From assembly GCA_905250885.1 (NCBI GenBank), contig CAJNOQ010000170.1:1-64000 (forward strand): 64,000 nt of DNA, read 5' to 3'. This stretch comes from Didymodactylos carnosus. Lineage: Eukaryota > Rotifera > Eurotatoria > Philodinida > Philodinidae. This document shows, piece after piece, positions 17,240 through 37,400 of this stretch. The notes beneath the pieces are model-generated. The model saw only the letters and a program-made list of their open reading frames with translations, was not told the DNA's origin and searched no databases. The translations under genes and the position numbers were made by a program. How positions within the stretch are numbered: the stretch's first letter is position 1; each line of letters opens with the position of its first letter.

Positions 17240-18664
17240 ATGAATAGATCTATTTTAGATTGTTCAAAATATGTTAATAAATCTCGACTAATATTCAAAT
17301 GTTTTGCCCATAATCGGTTTGTATTAGAATGTCTTGATAGTTGAAAATAGTTACTATTTATTTTTGGTTTTATTTAGCTCTGAAACATCAGCAGTGGTAC
17401 TTGCTGAAGATGTATTTGAATCAAAAAATGAACCAACTAATCGTTGTTTGATTATTACACATGGATTATTTGGCTCTAAAACCAATTGGCGTTCATTAGC
17501 AAAAGCATTCAGCGAACGTGGTCGATTAAAGGTAATTATGCACAATCATGTATACAAGAATAAAATCAAAAAATGTCCGTTATTCAGGTTGTTACTGTCG
17601 ATCTTCGAAATCATGGTGATTCACCTCATACAGAGTCTATGACTTATGATGATATGGCCAATGATCTACTTGAAGTAGTAAAAAAATATAAAACGGCACA
17701 AACTATTCTTATGGGCCACAGTATGGGAGGAAAAGCGGCAATGATGGTCGCACTTAAACAAGTAAATAAAAACGGCTATTAATAATAATTACAAATGAAC
17801 GTATATGTAAATTTATTTAGCCTACATTAATACAAAAACTTATTGTAGTTGACATTGCTCCACACACGAGTGCATCAGTTGATGAAATACCGAATTATTC
17901 AAAAATATTACTCGATAATATGAATTGTATTAATGATGCAAAAAATACTTTACAAGCTCGAAAAAAAATGGATTTAATATTGCAAGAATCTGCTGAATCG
18001 TTGAAAAAAGTAAAGAATAGTGATGAACAATACAATAGATACAAAAGTAGTATCTAATCCAGTAGCGTATCCAGGATCTTTTCAAGGAGGGGTCCAACAT
18101 TTTTTTTAGGAAGGTTTAGAGTAAAAAGAAGACTAAATAAACACATGTCGCTGACAGCTGATATGTTATTCTATTCTTTCCAGTGCAAGTTAACTTTGTG
18201 AGGGAGAAGCCTGTGTCCCCCTCGACTTCTCACTTGGCTACGCCACTGATCTAATCTATATTAATTTTAGAATAAAGGTATCCGAGATTTTTTGTTAACA
18301 TTAATAACACAAGATTCTAATGGAAAATTTGTGTGGCGTGCTAATTTACCAGTAATTAATAAATATATAAATGATATAATGGAATTTCCATCAATGAAAA
18401 ATCAACAATCAATCGATAATTTGAAAACAGTTTTTGTTTCTGGTGAAAAATCAAATTATATTAGGTAAATAATTATCGAATAATAAAGAGTCTAAAAAAT
18501 ATCTTATTACTGGTCTTATTTTTAGTGCCGAGTCTCTACCAATTATTAACAAATTATTTCCACAAAATAAACTGATAAAAGTTGCTAACGCTGGACATTG
18601 GGTACATTCCGAAAACCCAAATGAATTTATTAGACTTGTTTTACCTGAAATACTTGATACATAA
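17240..18664 (+). CDS. ABHD11: Alpha/beta hydrolase, ABHD11-like
   Basis: Six exons (17240-17316, 17378-17531, 17588-17761, 17821-18009, 18271-18464, 18526-18664) give 308 residues, close to the 315 of human ABHD11. Order of motifs: oxyanion-hole HGLFGSKTNW (54-63), DLRNHGDSPH (82-91), nucleophile elbow GHSMGG with Ser122, VDIAPH, FVWRANL, and the catalytic His287 in NAGHWVH. ABHD11 is a mitochondrial serine hydrolase tied to protection of 2-oxoglutarate dehydrogenase from delipoylation. The N-terminus here (residues 1-26, rich in R, K and S with one acidic residue) would fit a mitochondrial presequence. The ATG directly follows TTTTACAG, a perfect 3' splice acceptor. Intron 4 is enlarged by a small transposon at 18060-18248; the other introns are 46-61 bp. 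Catalytic residues are intact. Confidence 0.93.
18060..18248. mobile_element. hAT-like MITE in ABHD11 intron 4
   Basis: A 189 bp element with inverted ends CAGTAGCGTATCCAGG and (reverse complement of its right end) CAGTGGCGTAGCCAAG. It is flanked on both sides by a perfect 8 bp duplication, ATCTAATC (18052-18059 and 18249-18256). An 8 bp duplication with CAG-type ends is the mark of the hAT superfamily. It has no coding capacity, so it must have been moved by a transposase encoded elsewhere. It leaves the flanking splice sites intact. Confidence 0.9.
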
Positions 18665-19740
18665 TATATTTTAGTCATTTTTTGCTTTTAATCGTGCAGA
18701 AACATCTACTTTTATCTTGATTAGGTTCATATCACACGTACAACCCAAAGATTAGAGAGACAAATAATTATAGTTCTGATTAACCACTTTAATTCTAAAA
18801 ATAAAAATAATTATTTCTGCTAAAAGGATAGAAATATCTGTTATTATTATGCACTCGTACTTCCATTCATTAATTAATTTTGATGAACGTTGTAAGTGTA
18901 ACATAACATTATCTCTTAGATTTGTACTGTATAATGCGCATATGGAGCTTCACTTGCGCCCGTTGCATTTTAGTGTGTCTCATTTGGATGCAACTGACTC
19001 ATCTGGGTGCTTTCTCATTTAAGTGCATTTTATTTTAATGCATCTTATTTGGATGCGTTTTCAATTATACAATTAATTCTTGAAAATATTTTGAAACTTT
19101 TGAACCGTTTCTGTCACCACTGTTTGTTATTAATTCTTAGTGGTTAGTAATCTTTTATTTTAATTTCAAAAATAATCTAGCTTACAATATTTTCGAACAG
19201 CTTCATCATCAACATACTCTTGCTGCAAACCGATATTTTGAAGATTACGACATAATGTGTGACTAAAATCGAAAGGTTTATCTTATCTGAACTTGTAAGA
19301 AATTTTCTCCTGTGAACAACTTTCCGTATTTATCCGAAATTTCGTAACAATGTTGGCGTCAGTGGTTCATTTTTATTTCCTTTATGTGGATATAATACAG
19401 GCCGGAGACTTTCAAAATTCAGTAGTGCAGCTGCTATTTGTGAATCAGTGATAGCTTGGCTAGATGCTTCAAGCAGCGTATGGAAGTGGTTCTTTAAGAA
19501 GAAATGCGTTTACAATAATATAAGCTTCTCTGTTATAATAATAAGAATTATTCACTCAAATCTAGTTTTGCATAGTCTTTAAGAGTGTTAAGGCGAGCGG
19601 GACAACCATATTCTCGGCATTTCCATAAGATCGATTCTTTTTGATTGGGTACTATATCCTTGAAATTAAGCTGATGGTTTATCACGGCCTATTTCGGATA
19701 TTTCAACTTTAGTCATATTTTGACTCAAAACAGAATATTG
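18665..19740. other. Intergenic between convergent ABHD11 and POLQ
   Basis: No coding sequence is supported. It contains a degenerate short tandem repeat at about 18955-19055. Confidence 0.5.
18955..19055. repeat. Degenerate tandem repeat, CATTTGGATGCA-like unit
   Basis: About five or six diverged copies spaced 17-25 bp apart read like CATTTGGATGCA, CATCTGGGTGCT, CATTTAAGTGCA and TATTTGGATGCG. No function is apparent. Confidence 0.5.
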
Positions 19741-19743
19741 GAC

Positions 19744-20113
19744 GATGTAAAAAGAAACAGTGACTGCTATACGAACTCTGTTGAACGCATATTAAAAGAA
19801 AAGTTCTTCGTTTGCAGAACATGTGCCGTATTTGAATTCCAAACAAAAGGAAAGTAAACACGTGTCTACGTGCATATATTCTCCATGCATTTTTCAAATT
19901 GATGGATTTGAAAGTGTCCGAGTCAAATTAAGCTGCACGTTGCCTCAGACAATGCATAACGGTTTAGAAAATCTGTGAACATAGACATGTGTTTACTCTC
20001 CTTTTGTTTAGAATTCAAATACGGCACATGTATCATGTGAACGAAGAACTTTCTTTTAATATGCGTACAAAAGAGTTCTGATTCGTATAGCAATCACCGT
20101 TTCTTTTTACATC
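19744..20113. mobile_element. Fold-back element with ~130 bp inverted arms
   Basis: The left arm (19744-19870) begins GATGTAAAAAGAAACAGTGA. The right arm (19981-20113), read on the other strand, begins GGATGTAAAAAGAAACGGTG. The arms stay alignable for about 130 bp with roughly 10-15 percent differences and a few small indels, around a centre of about 110 bp. Long arms with little unique centre mark a fold-back or MITE-type DNA element. No clear target duplication or open frame was found. Confidence 0.85.
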
Positions 20114-21101
20114 CCAAGTCGGGCGATACGGCAGTTGTACGCGTACATCACGTACGCTTGACGTCCATCACGGTTGGTACGCGTAATGAACGTATATGCA
20201 CGATGCCCGTACCGAGCGTGACATGATTTTCTCTCTCTACCGTTCCATAGTAACATGTTTATCTGACGTCTATGATAAACCTGTAAAAATGGTACACGGT
20301 GCGCATTATACGCATGACATGCATTTTGTACAGTAAATACGCATGATGCACGCATACGTTACGTGCTCGTTGTATCCAGAGCGTGACATGCGCGTACGAC
20401 GGATGTACGGACCGACCTGGGATCGTCAAATCTTCCGCTTTGAGTCATTGAAACAAATATGTGATGTTTTTCAGTTCCATTCTAATACATGGCTAAATAG
20501 TTACAAAATTCGAGTTGCATGTGAAAACTGATCTGTTTTTTCATAATGAATGATGAATCAGTGTGGATTTCAGAATTGTCGCTTCTGGTTTGAAGTTAAA
20601 CAATATTCTGCGATACGGATATCAGTTTCTATTAGAAGCAAATGTCAAAACTGATATCCGTTTGTAAGCTACGAATTTTCTTTAGAGAGCACCAGTAATG
20701 TTTGATTACTTGCTTTGTTCGTAATCTCGGACGATGTTTTCATAAAACGTTCATTACCAGCAGTGAAATCATGAAAATATTGTACTTTGGATTGCTTCTA
20801 AACTACCGGTTAGTATAAAATAGATAGAGAAACTTCAGGTTTTGTTCTCTTAAACGCGTGCCGCATTGAATAGAATACAAACACAAATGTCCAATTCATT
20901 CGTGACTCATGAATGAACCTTTTGTAACATTAAATTTCTTTTTATTCATTCAATAGAAGAAACACATTCGAAAAAAAAACGAGCTCGAAAAAAATTAACA
21001 AGAAAGAAAGATTCTATATCAGACAAATATTAACAAATTCACATTTTTAAAAAAAATATTTTTTATTATACAAAAAATATAAATAACAAGCACAAAAATG
21101 C
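20114..21101. other. Intergenic; GC-richer CpG patch at 20115-20430
   Basis: Roughly 20115-20430 is richer in CG and TACG words (TACGCGTA, GCGTACGAC, GTACG) than anything nearby, abutting the fold-back element. The remainder, up to the POLQ stop codon, is AT-rich with no recognised feature. Confidence 0.5.
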
Positions 21102-29139
<8,038 letters not shown>

Positions 29140-31360
29140 ATCTGAAAATGTAAGGGAATATGCATATATAAATATCTTTTCTCAAGTCCTATAAAGACCC
29201 AAATGAAAAAGATTTTTTTATGAGAAAAATTTTAGCGTCTGATTGTGAGTGATGAGTAACTGTAATCTGGTCTGTTGCATATAAGAAAATCAATAATAAT
29301 ATGAGCGGCTTCGACAGACACATTTCTGTAGATGAACAGTTTAGTCAAATATACAATAAAAATCTGCTTAGTTGTTTTCTTCGTTCGCAGAAAAATATTA
29401 CATTCTCACATACACATTCTTATCACTCTTTTCATACAGTTACAATTTTAGTTTCTATCGATTTTGACAATGATAGATATCTCTTAATTTAGAAAAAAAA
29501 ATTATTTATGAAAATTTTCAATTTGAAACTCAAATTCTCCAACATTAACAATAATGTGAAAATATTATTTGATTAAATGTGAGAGTATGGAAAATGTAGT
29601 ATTCATGTAAATGGAAATCAATAACGATTTACTCCTGCTCATTGCTACCTTCTACATAATGGATTTTCTACTGTAACTCTCGACGATTTTCATGTCATCA
29701 GTGTTTTTTATAGAAGTTTTTCCCATAGTGAACTTTTCTACTGTGAAATTAGTGTCACAGTGCAAATTTTCAGTTAGAATTTAGAATTTAATCAAAAGTC
29801 ACTTCATCATGAGATTCACAGTGGAAACTACATTGAATTTCAGTTTTTCATGGTGGATTACAGTGACAAGTACGCTTGTCCACTGTGTTATTAAAAACAA
29901 TGTTTGTCATTTAATCTTTGTTTTATAGATAAAATCCATATCCAGTAATCGAACTGACTATTGTTCATTACACACAAGTTTTAGGTAGAAATCAAATATC
30001 ATTGTACACAAAATCAGTGCAGAATTTTACAACGATCAAAAGAAATAGAAAATTGGTTACGATTACAATTGATCACTTCGATTTTTGAGAAAGTTGAAAT
30101 TTATTATTGAATCATTTCTAGTTGGAAAGTTTTAGAGTATCTCTTGATCTCCCACATGCCAGTTGATGTTTTTTTCTTTTTCAAGAAATAAAACAAAAAC
30201 GATGGCTGATGTTTTATGAAAGTAGGTTTAATGTGTGAATACAGTTTCATTCGCGGCTGTTTTTATTTGATAAATCAGTCCAATTGAAAAGCATCAAAAA
30301 ATTTCTTTTCATAAGAACTATTTGTCGCTGGTGGACTGTAGAAATCAAATAATTGTTCTATTTTTGTTGCGACTAATACATATACATGTTTATTACAAAA
30401 CAATTAGGTATAATAATTACCTATTGTATTAAATATTTAGTTTCACTTAAAGTGAAACTATCAAGCATACAGTTCATCTACACTATACAACAAGCACGAC
30501 ATTAAAACATTAAAATTTTACAAAAAGTTTTTAATTATTAACTAGTGATCGAATAACAACTATTTAACGACAATTCATCCTCATTCCTATTGGTGAGTCG
30601 GATACTTTCACTAAATGTTGAAATTGAGCACAAAAAACTATAATAATTAAAGCACAACATAATAGAGAAAAAAATAGAAGAGAAAATATCACGCAAATAT
30701 CTGCCTCTAACATGAACATAATGATAAGTAGAAAAATATCAATTATTTTTTTTGTTATATTGAGCGTGACAGATAAAAGAGCTTTTCACAAAAATAAACT
30801 TTTCTTTGACAATTGTTTTTTGTTCTGTTGTGTAGCCTGTTTTCAGAAATAAGTGTTTCGTCCATTCTTCATCCCTATAACATTATTTGGCATCACGCTG
30901 TTGTAATCATTCGTTTTACCAAAAAAAACTTATTATACTTGATAAAATTCACATATGAAAAATAATTTACGTGTGAATAGACTAAAGTTGTCTTGAATTA
31001 GCTGAAAACAATAATAAAGCCAATAAATAATAAAAAACCAGAGACTCTCATTTCATTCTGGAAAAACCCTTTTTTTTCTATGACTGTCATTTAATAAGAT
31101 AATTTTTATCGATTTTTAATGGGGAAAAAAAACACTATTTTGTCGTATGGAAAATATCAAATTGTAAAAACTTTTTTCTTCACTTTACTGTGTAAATTTG
31201 TCAAACGCCTTTTCTTTATTCTGGTGTTAAAACTTCTGATTTTTAAGATATATAATGCTTGTTTTCTGAGTTATTGCAGAAACGTATAAAATGATATACT
31301 ACGCGTTCGAAACTTTTTACAATAGAAGAACAATAATAAAGAAAGAAATATAGAAATCAT
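29140..31360. other. Intergenic upstream of POLQ, no gene seen
   Basis: AT-rich, with only short chance frames. It must contain the POLQ promoter and the 3' end of the calcium-sensor transcript (both minus strand). No individual element is convincing. Confidence 0.5.
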
Positions 31361-32432
31361 TTAACTACCGTAAAATGGTGAGAGTAACGCTAATAGAGAG
31401 TCATTTCTCAGTACTGTTTCAATAAAATCCTTCTTTTTAATAATACCATCCTCACCACCTGTGAATTGATTTAAAAATTGTTTAATAATTGCTCTTGAAG
31501 TTTCATCCTTCTCCTCAGCTCCAAGCATACGTAAAACAGCCTAAAGACAAATAATTGGAAAACAAAAAAATAGAAGAAAACAAATTTTGAATAGAAAACT
31601 TGTCAAAAATTCCATACAAATTAAGATGAAATAAATACCTTTTTATTCGGGTGTTTTCTTTTTTTTTCCCGAAAGGCAGATTATATCCAGCACAATTATA
31701 TTAGAAATATATACAGGGAAAACAAACTTACATTTGCCATTTTTTGTATTTCATCTCCACTTATTTCTCCTAGATTAATAAATAAAACTATTATATCATT
31801 CAATATCTGTTCTTTATTTTTCTGTGATTCTATTAACTTACCGTTATTATTATTGTCGTAAAGTCGAAATGTATAATCGATTTTTGATCGAAGATCTCCT
31901 TTTGTTGTTAAAATAAATCCTAACATAAATTCATTTATATCTTTAAATAAAAAATTAATTCTATTTTATTTTACAAACTAAATATATAAATAGGATAAAT
32001 GGAATCACTGTTACCAACTGTGCCACTTTTATCTTCATCAAACACCTTTGTTAATATATCAATAACATGTTCTATTTTAGTTGAATCTAAATCACTTAGA
32101 TCTTTGTAAATATTAATCATTTGATTTTTAGATAGTTTTCCCTTTGTGGATCGAGTCTAAGCAAGAGATAATACCATTTAAATTTACAATAAAACTCAAT
32201 GTTAATAAAACAATATTACTTACTGATATTTCTTTATACCACACTTCCAGATCATGCGCGGACATTCCTAAAATTAATATTGATTTTTTTCAATCTATTA
32301 TTGTTATCTATTTATCTATTATGATTACTGACAACTATCAAGGAAAAAAGGTTTTCTCTTACCCGTTTTTTTCATTAATTGTCCTTTTGTTTCTTCTAAT
32401 AATGAATCATAGGTTCCACTTTTATTTCCCAT
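31361..32432 (-). CDS. Neuronal calcium sensor family EF-hand protein
   Basis: Six exons (32363-32432, 32224-32267, 32015-32156, 31842-31940, 31732-31769, 31361-31540) give exactly 190 residues, the standard length of NCS-1, hippocalcin and visinin-like proteins. The start MGNKSG is a good N-myristoylation signal, as used by this family to bind membranes in a calcium-dependent way. The first EF-hand (LEVWYKEIS..GKLSKNQMINIY) is non-binding, as is normal for the family. EF2 DEDKSGTVDINE (78-89) and EF3 DNNNNGEISGDE (114-125) have ideal calcium ligands. EF4, near FTGGEDGIIKKKDF, lacks the usual acidic first position and is probably silent, so two ions are expected. The closest subfamily cannot be fixed by eye. 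A TAG acceptor lies two bases before the ATG. Confidence 0.9.
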
Positions 32433-33425
32433 AACTATATTTTCTTTTAAACTATTCAATTTTATCTAATGAAATCATTCATTCGAGCTAGTGTAAGTTA
32501 TTTATAAATTTCTACTCATTAAAAAAAGAAAAGTCTTGAAAAATTTTTGTAGCTCTTTTTTAAAATATTTTTCTACGCAATACTTTGCTTTGTTCGACAG
32601 ACAAAAACCACGAAGATACCATAATCAAGGATGAAATAAGAGAAAAAGTACTTGCATCTCTTGTTCCTACACAATATTTTTGATCATAACACGGAAAAAA
32701 AACATGAAACAGAAACGAAGGTGTGTACAAATTTTTTCTCACTGATGCATAATTTCTTCTTTTCTTTTTGATAAAGAAAGAAATAAGCCTTCCACTCGAA
32801 CGTTGAGCGAGAGAAAGAAAAGAAGAGGCGTTATTTTATAACAAAACGAAATTAATAAAAAAAAATCTTATTGAGAATATTAGTTAAAAAAAAATATTTT
32901 ATAAAAATTAAAATCCATTATCACTTTGCAAATGATATATATATCAATTCTGATTATTTTCTTATCATATTTCTTGTCAAAAACAATATCGAAATGAAAG
33001 AGCTTGTCAAACTCGAGAATGGATGTTTCTGAGTTGTTATTCTACTTGTTATAACTTTTAATTTATAATGTGAACACATATTTCATTAAAAATTGCGAAC
33101 ATGCCTATGTCTATGCGGTATAATTTACAGTACAGCAATATATATAAGCCAACTAGTTCATTTGTGCTTTCTACATCATGATAAAAACAGGAAAAAGCGC
33201 TTGAATTTGAATTCTATAAAATGGATACCTAAACAACTTTTAGATGTTTCTTTTCTTCTTCAGAAATGAAGAGTTGTTTCGGTAGTTGAATAACTAATGT
33301 TTTTTATTCAACACAACATACTCAGACTCTGAATTTTCGACGTCTCAACAAATCATTAAGAATGCCGGTTTTGGAACTACTTACAACTACTGAGAAAAAT
33401 CTTAAGTTAAAGTGCAGAATTTTAA
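32433..33425. other. Start of a 9.5 kb gene-free stretch
   Basis: Upstream flank of the calcium-sensor gene. AT-rich; no coding or repeat feature supported. Confidence 0.5.
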
Positions 33426-33634
33426 CCCTTTACACGCGCTGATCCTCTCCAAGGAGCATTGATGTGATAGGTTTATAAAAAGAATGAATCATTAGCTCAA
33501 AAGATAATTTTTTTTCTAAGTTAAGACGATCAATAACTTTACGTTTGATTGAAATAAAAAAGAAAAATTTTACATTTCAGTTCAGTGGATATTTCAGCCG
33601 AAGCTATAATAAAAGTGTCTTAGGGTGTAAAGGG
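33426..33634. mobile_element. piggyBac-like MITE with TTAA flanks
   Basis: A 209 bp element whose ends are CCCTTTACACGCGC on the left and, in reverse complement, CCCTTTACACCC on the right. It is bracketed by TTAA at 33422-33425 and 33635-33638. TTAA duplication plus CCCT-type ends is the piggyBac signature. There is no coding capacity, so it is non-autonomous. Confidence 0.88.
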
Positions 33635-34103
33635 TTAAATCATATAGTGTGAGAACTGATGATGAAAAATAATAAATCTTTTATTTTGTGCAATTTTGTT
33701 GTCTTGGAAAAACATATAATTGATTGTATAAAAGTTTTAGAACTTCTATAATGTGGAATAGTAAATATCTTAATAGCAGAAACAAAAGGTGAAAAAAAAA
33801 TAAAAACAGATTCGGAAATCATTTTTTTTGTATCTGAGTTTCTCCAAAACGGTCATTCAAATCAATTGCGTTTTTCTAACGCAAAAAAGTGCACGAACTA
33901 ATAAGAGACTTTTTTCACTAGTCACCGTTTTCATTTGCAAGAATGGTAGTACTAGTTAGATGGCTATAGAAGTCTGCACGGAAAACGACAGCAGACATTT
34001 TGTATCGTGTACAAACAAAGTGTTGCTGAATTTTATTTGACCTAGACGAAAGACTGAAACTCGAGACTAGGATAAACTGCAAGTTAGGTCCTAGTCTCTA
34101 GTA

Positions 34104-34392
34104 GATAATTGTCGGTACCGGTACTTGCGTGGTACCGATATCGAGCGTTCAGTACCAACCATTGGAACTGTACTGGAAGTACCGAACTTTTTTTCATTAT
34201 CTAAATCTATTTTTGAACTTACAAGAAGCTTTTTCCTCCTTAAATGGCGAAGACTCTCGTTCCTTAATTTTTTTCGTAGGTATCGAACTTTTCAGTACTT
34301 TCCCTGATACCCAACCGAAAGTACCGAACCATTCGATACCTAACACCGAAATTTTCGGTACTGCGCGAAAGCAGTACCGGTACCAACAAATA
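34104..34392. mobile_element. Inverted-repeat element rich in GGTACCGGTACC
   Basis: The block carries GGTACCGGTAC near its left end and GTACCGGTACC near its right, with many further GTACCGA/TCGGTAC words between. It is flanked on both sides by the same 14 bp, CCTAGTCTCTAGTA (34090-34103 and 34393-34406), which may be a target duplication or part of an outer element. The left flank also forms a small hairpin with GAGACTAGGA at 34062. Family unknown. Confidence 0.65.
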
Positions 34393-34406
34393 CCTAGTCT
34401 CTAGTA

Positions 34407-37400
34407 TTATTGTGAGTTTACGTTAATTGTAGAACTATGCGGCTAATTTCTAATTGTAGCGTATCCTGGTTAGTCCGCGGAGTTTAAGATACGTTAAGAG
34501 CAAATGTTAGGCTGTTAATCAATGTAAAACGCCAAAAATTTCCGTTAATTGTGAAGTTTTACTACTGAAGTATGTTGTCCATCTGTAGAAAGCCAGCGTT
34601 TAGATACACATATTATATATCGATATGACCAATTTTTATCCACGTGGATCCGTTTTGACTAGTGTGTGTTTGATATCATTGAACTGAAGCCTTTCTCTTT
34701 CTCTCTCTCTCTTCTGTTAATTTGTGTCGGATTTCGTGTATTATGATTATTGTTCATTCTTTTTGCTAATGATTTTTAATTAATTTTGTTTACCTTCCAT
34801 AAAAAACCATCACTTTTTTTTTGTTTTAGTGATTAAAGAAAGAAATGATCACACGAAACCGGTTCATAGTACAAGCTTAATCTAATATGTATTTAAAGAT
34901 TTTCTTTTTTTTCTCTTATATGAGATCATTTAATTTCAAACTATGTTTGCATTCTAATCCATATCTAAAAAAAGAAAAAGGAAAGTTGACTATAACTCTC
35001 ATTTTGTGATAATTTGAAAAGAATAACAAACAGAATACAATAGAGGCGACGAGAAAGGTTGTTAATCTCTTGCCGATAGAACAATAAAGAATAGTGACGA
35101 AATTTTACAACGGAAATGAAAGGCAGGTTATCCATTAAAATTACGGATGTATTTGTCTGTATATAACATCATTAATAATAAGTCAATTATAGAGAATGTG
35201 ACGTTAACACAAGAAGTTTTGCACATAGGTTTTTTGATTGTTTAGATTTAATAAATCAATGATTAGTACATTAGATTTATAGAATTTAGACATAAAACTT
35301 ACCATAGTAAATGATAAACTGATGATTTTCAAAATTTTAATAAACAACAATCTATTAAAATTCCTAAAACAAGTCATTATTGCCCTGAAGAATTTCTATG
35401 TATTGTTCTTTCTAACATAGTATTTTATTCAAAATATATTTTTGATTTATTACTATTTGAATGGATCAATGAATTATCTATCTATTCATCAGAGATAGTT
35501 AACTTATTCTTTCTATTTTACTATTCTAAGTTCTCTGGACTATACTATAGTGATCTAGTCTCTTTTCTTCTCACACGTTTTATTTCCTTTTGTAAAAGAT
35601 ACACTTAACATAGTTAAATCAATCTGTTAGTGTGTCAAGCTAATTTTAGTTTTTTTACTTAAAAAGCATTATTTTGATCTCATCGATATATGGTGTGTGA
35701 GATTGAACATAATAGTTACAAGTAAGAAGGCAGGAAATCACTAGCACCATTCGGTTAGAGAAAGATTTATATGTGTGTGCGTGTATGCGTGAAACTGAAT
35801 GAAGGAAAAATGCATGGTGTGCTTTTAATATTCCAGTAATTTAGTCCTTAACCATTAGTGATTTTATTGTACAATTTCAACGTAATAGACGCTTATTATA
35901 CTCTAAATTTCAAGAATATTGTGATACAATATCTAAAATAGTTTGAATTTTCTTAATTCAAATGTAAAAAAAAAGTTTAAAGTGTACAACATTAATAATG
36001 AGCAATTGGCTTTTCCACACGAGTGGATGAATGAAAATGTGATACAAGGATAGAAAAACGTTTTCTTTTACAAACGGAAACATATATACATATGTATCCG
36101 CGTGAATTTACTAATCTTCTAGATAGTACCAAGGACATTTATTTTTTCTCTTCTTTTTTAGTTTTTTTTACGTAATCTTTCCATCACAAATCGTGTTAAC
36201 AAATCTACCTTCGCGCACAATCTCGTTCATTCATAATCGAATTATATTCGATTTATTCGAGTATTAATTTCTCTATCTATTCTTTCATAGCTAATAGCAA
36301 TTCCGTTAACAATCAAGAAAATACGAAACAAGAAAGATGTATGTATTAACACATCGTATATAATTATGTTTAGATATGTGTGATGTTATTACTATTACCG
36401 GAAGTAGTCCACGGATGTGTTCAGGTGTATACAACGAGAAAGAGACTGTTTATTTCTACAATTAGAGAATAAGTCAGAAAAATTTTTTATTGGCATTATG
36501 TAACACAACAAGAAGAAAAAATTGTTTACAGATGAACAAGTTAGTAATTGTGTAGAAAGAGAGATGGAATGAGTATATCAAGATTGATACTCTTTCCACT
36601 ATATACACTCACAACTATATAGAAACTGTAAGCTGTGTATCAAAAGACAAATCATAATAAAAGCAAAATTACACCTAACTATTAAATGTATGTACATCTA
36701 ACTATTAATGGTAATATGTTTTTTAGCTGAAAATTATTTTCAAGTTTCAGGTATTCTACTGTAGAATGTTTGAAATACGTTTTTTTATCTTTTTTATTAA
36801 GTTTTGAATTTGATTTTATGATTATCATTTGTTTAATACAAACGAACGATGGATACATGTCCTTAGAACACACACTTTGTATTCTATCATAATTTTATTT
36901 TTTATTTTAAACAATACTTGATAGAATATATTGAACATTCTCGTTACATAAGCTTGTAAAAGACAGTTTTATAAGTTTTACTACTATGAGTTTTGTGTGT
37001 GTGTATGTGTGTGTGTGTGTGTGTGTGTGCTTCGTTTAACTTCCTAAAACACTTTAATAATATTCGATTAAACTGACGTGTCTGAAGTATATATCGGAAA
37101 TGAACAAAGCAGCATTCATTTTTTTCCTCTTCATCCAAAATAACAAAAAATGAAATTTAATTATATACATTCTTTTTTTATTTGGCTTCTATAACAGTAT
37201 TAAAACAAGAAATAATAAAAATCTTCAATTTTTTTTACGATATCAATCACAACAGTGTACTACATATACTTGTTTTTGTATATACTTATTAATTTCTTCT
37301 ATTGATAATGATACTAATAAGAGATACATTAGAATTATGATATCTTATTTCTATAATAATTGACATGAGACATAATGAAAATATGAAACTTCAAGTAGTT

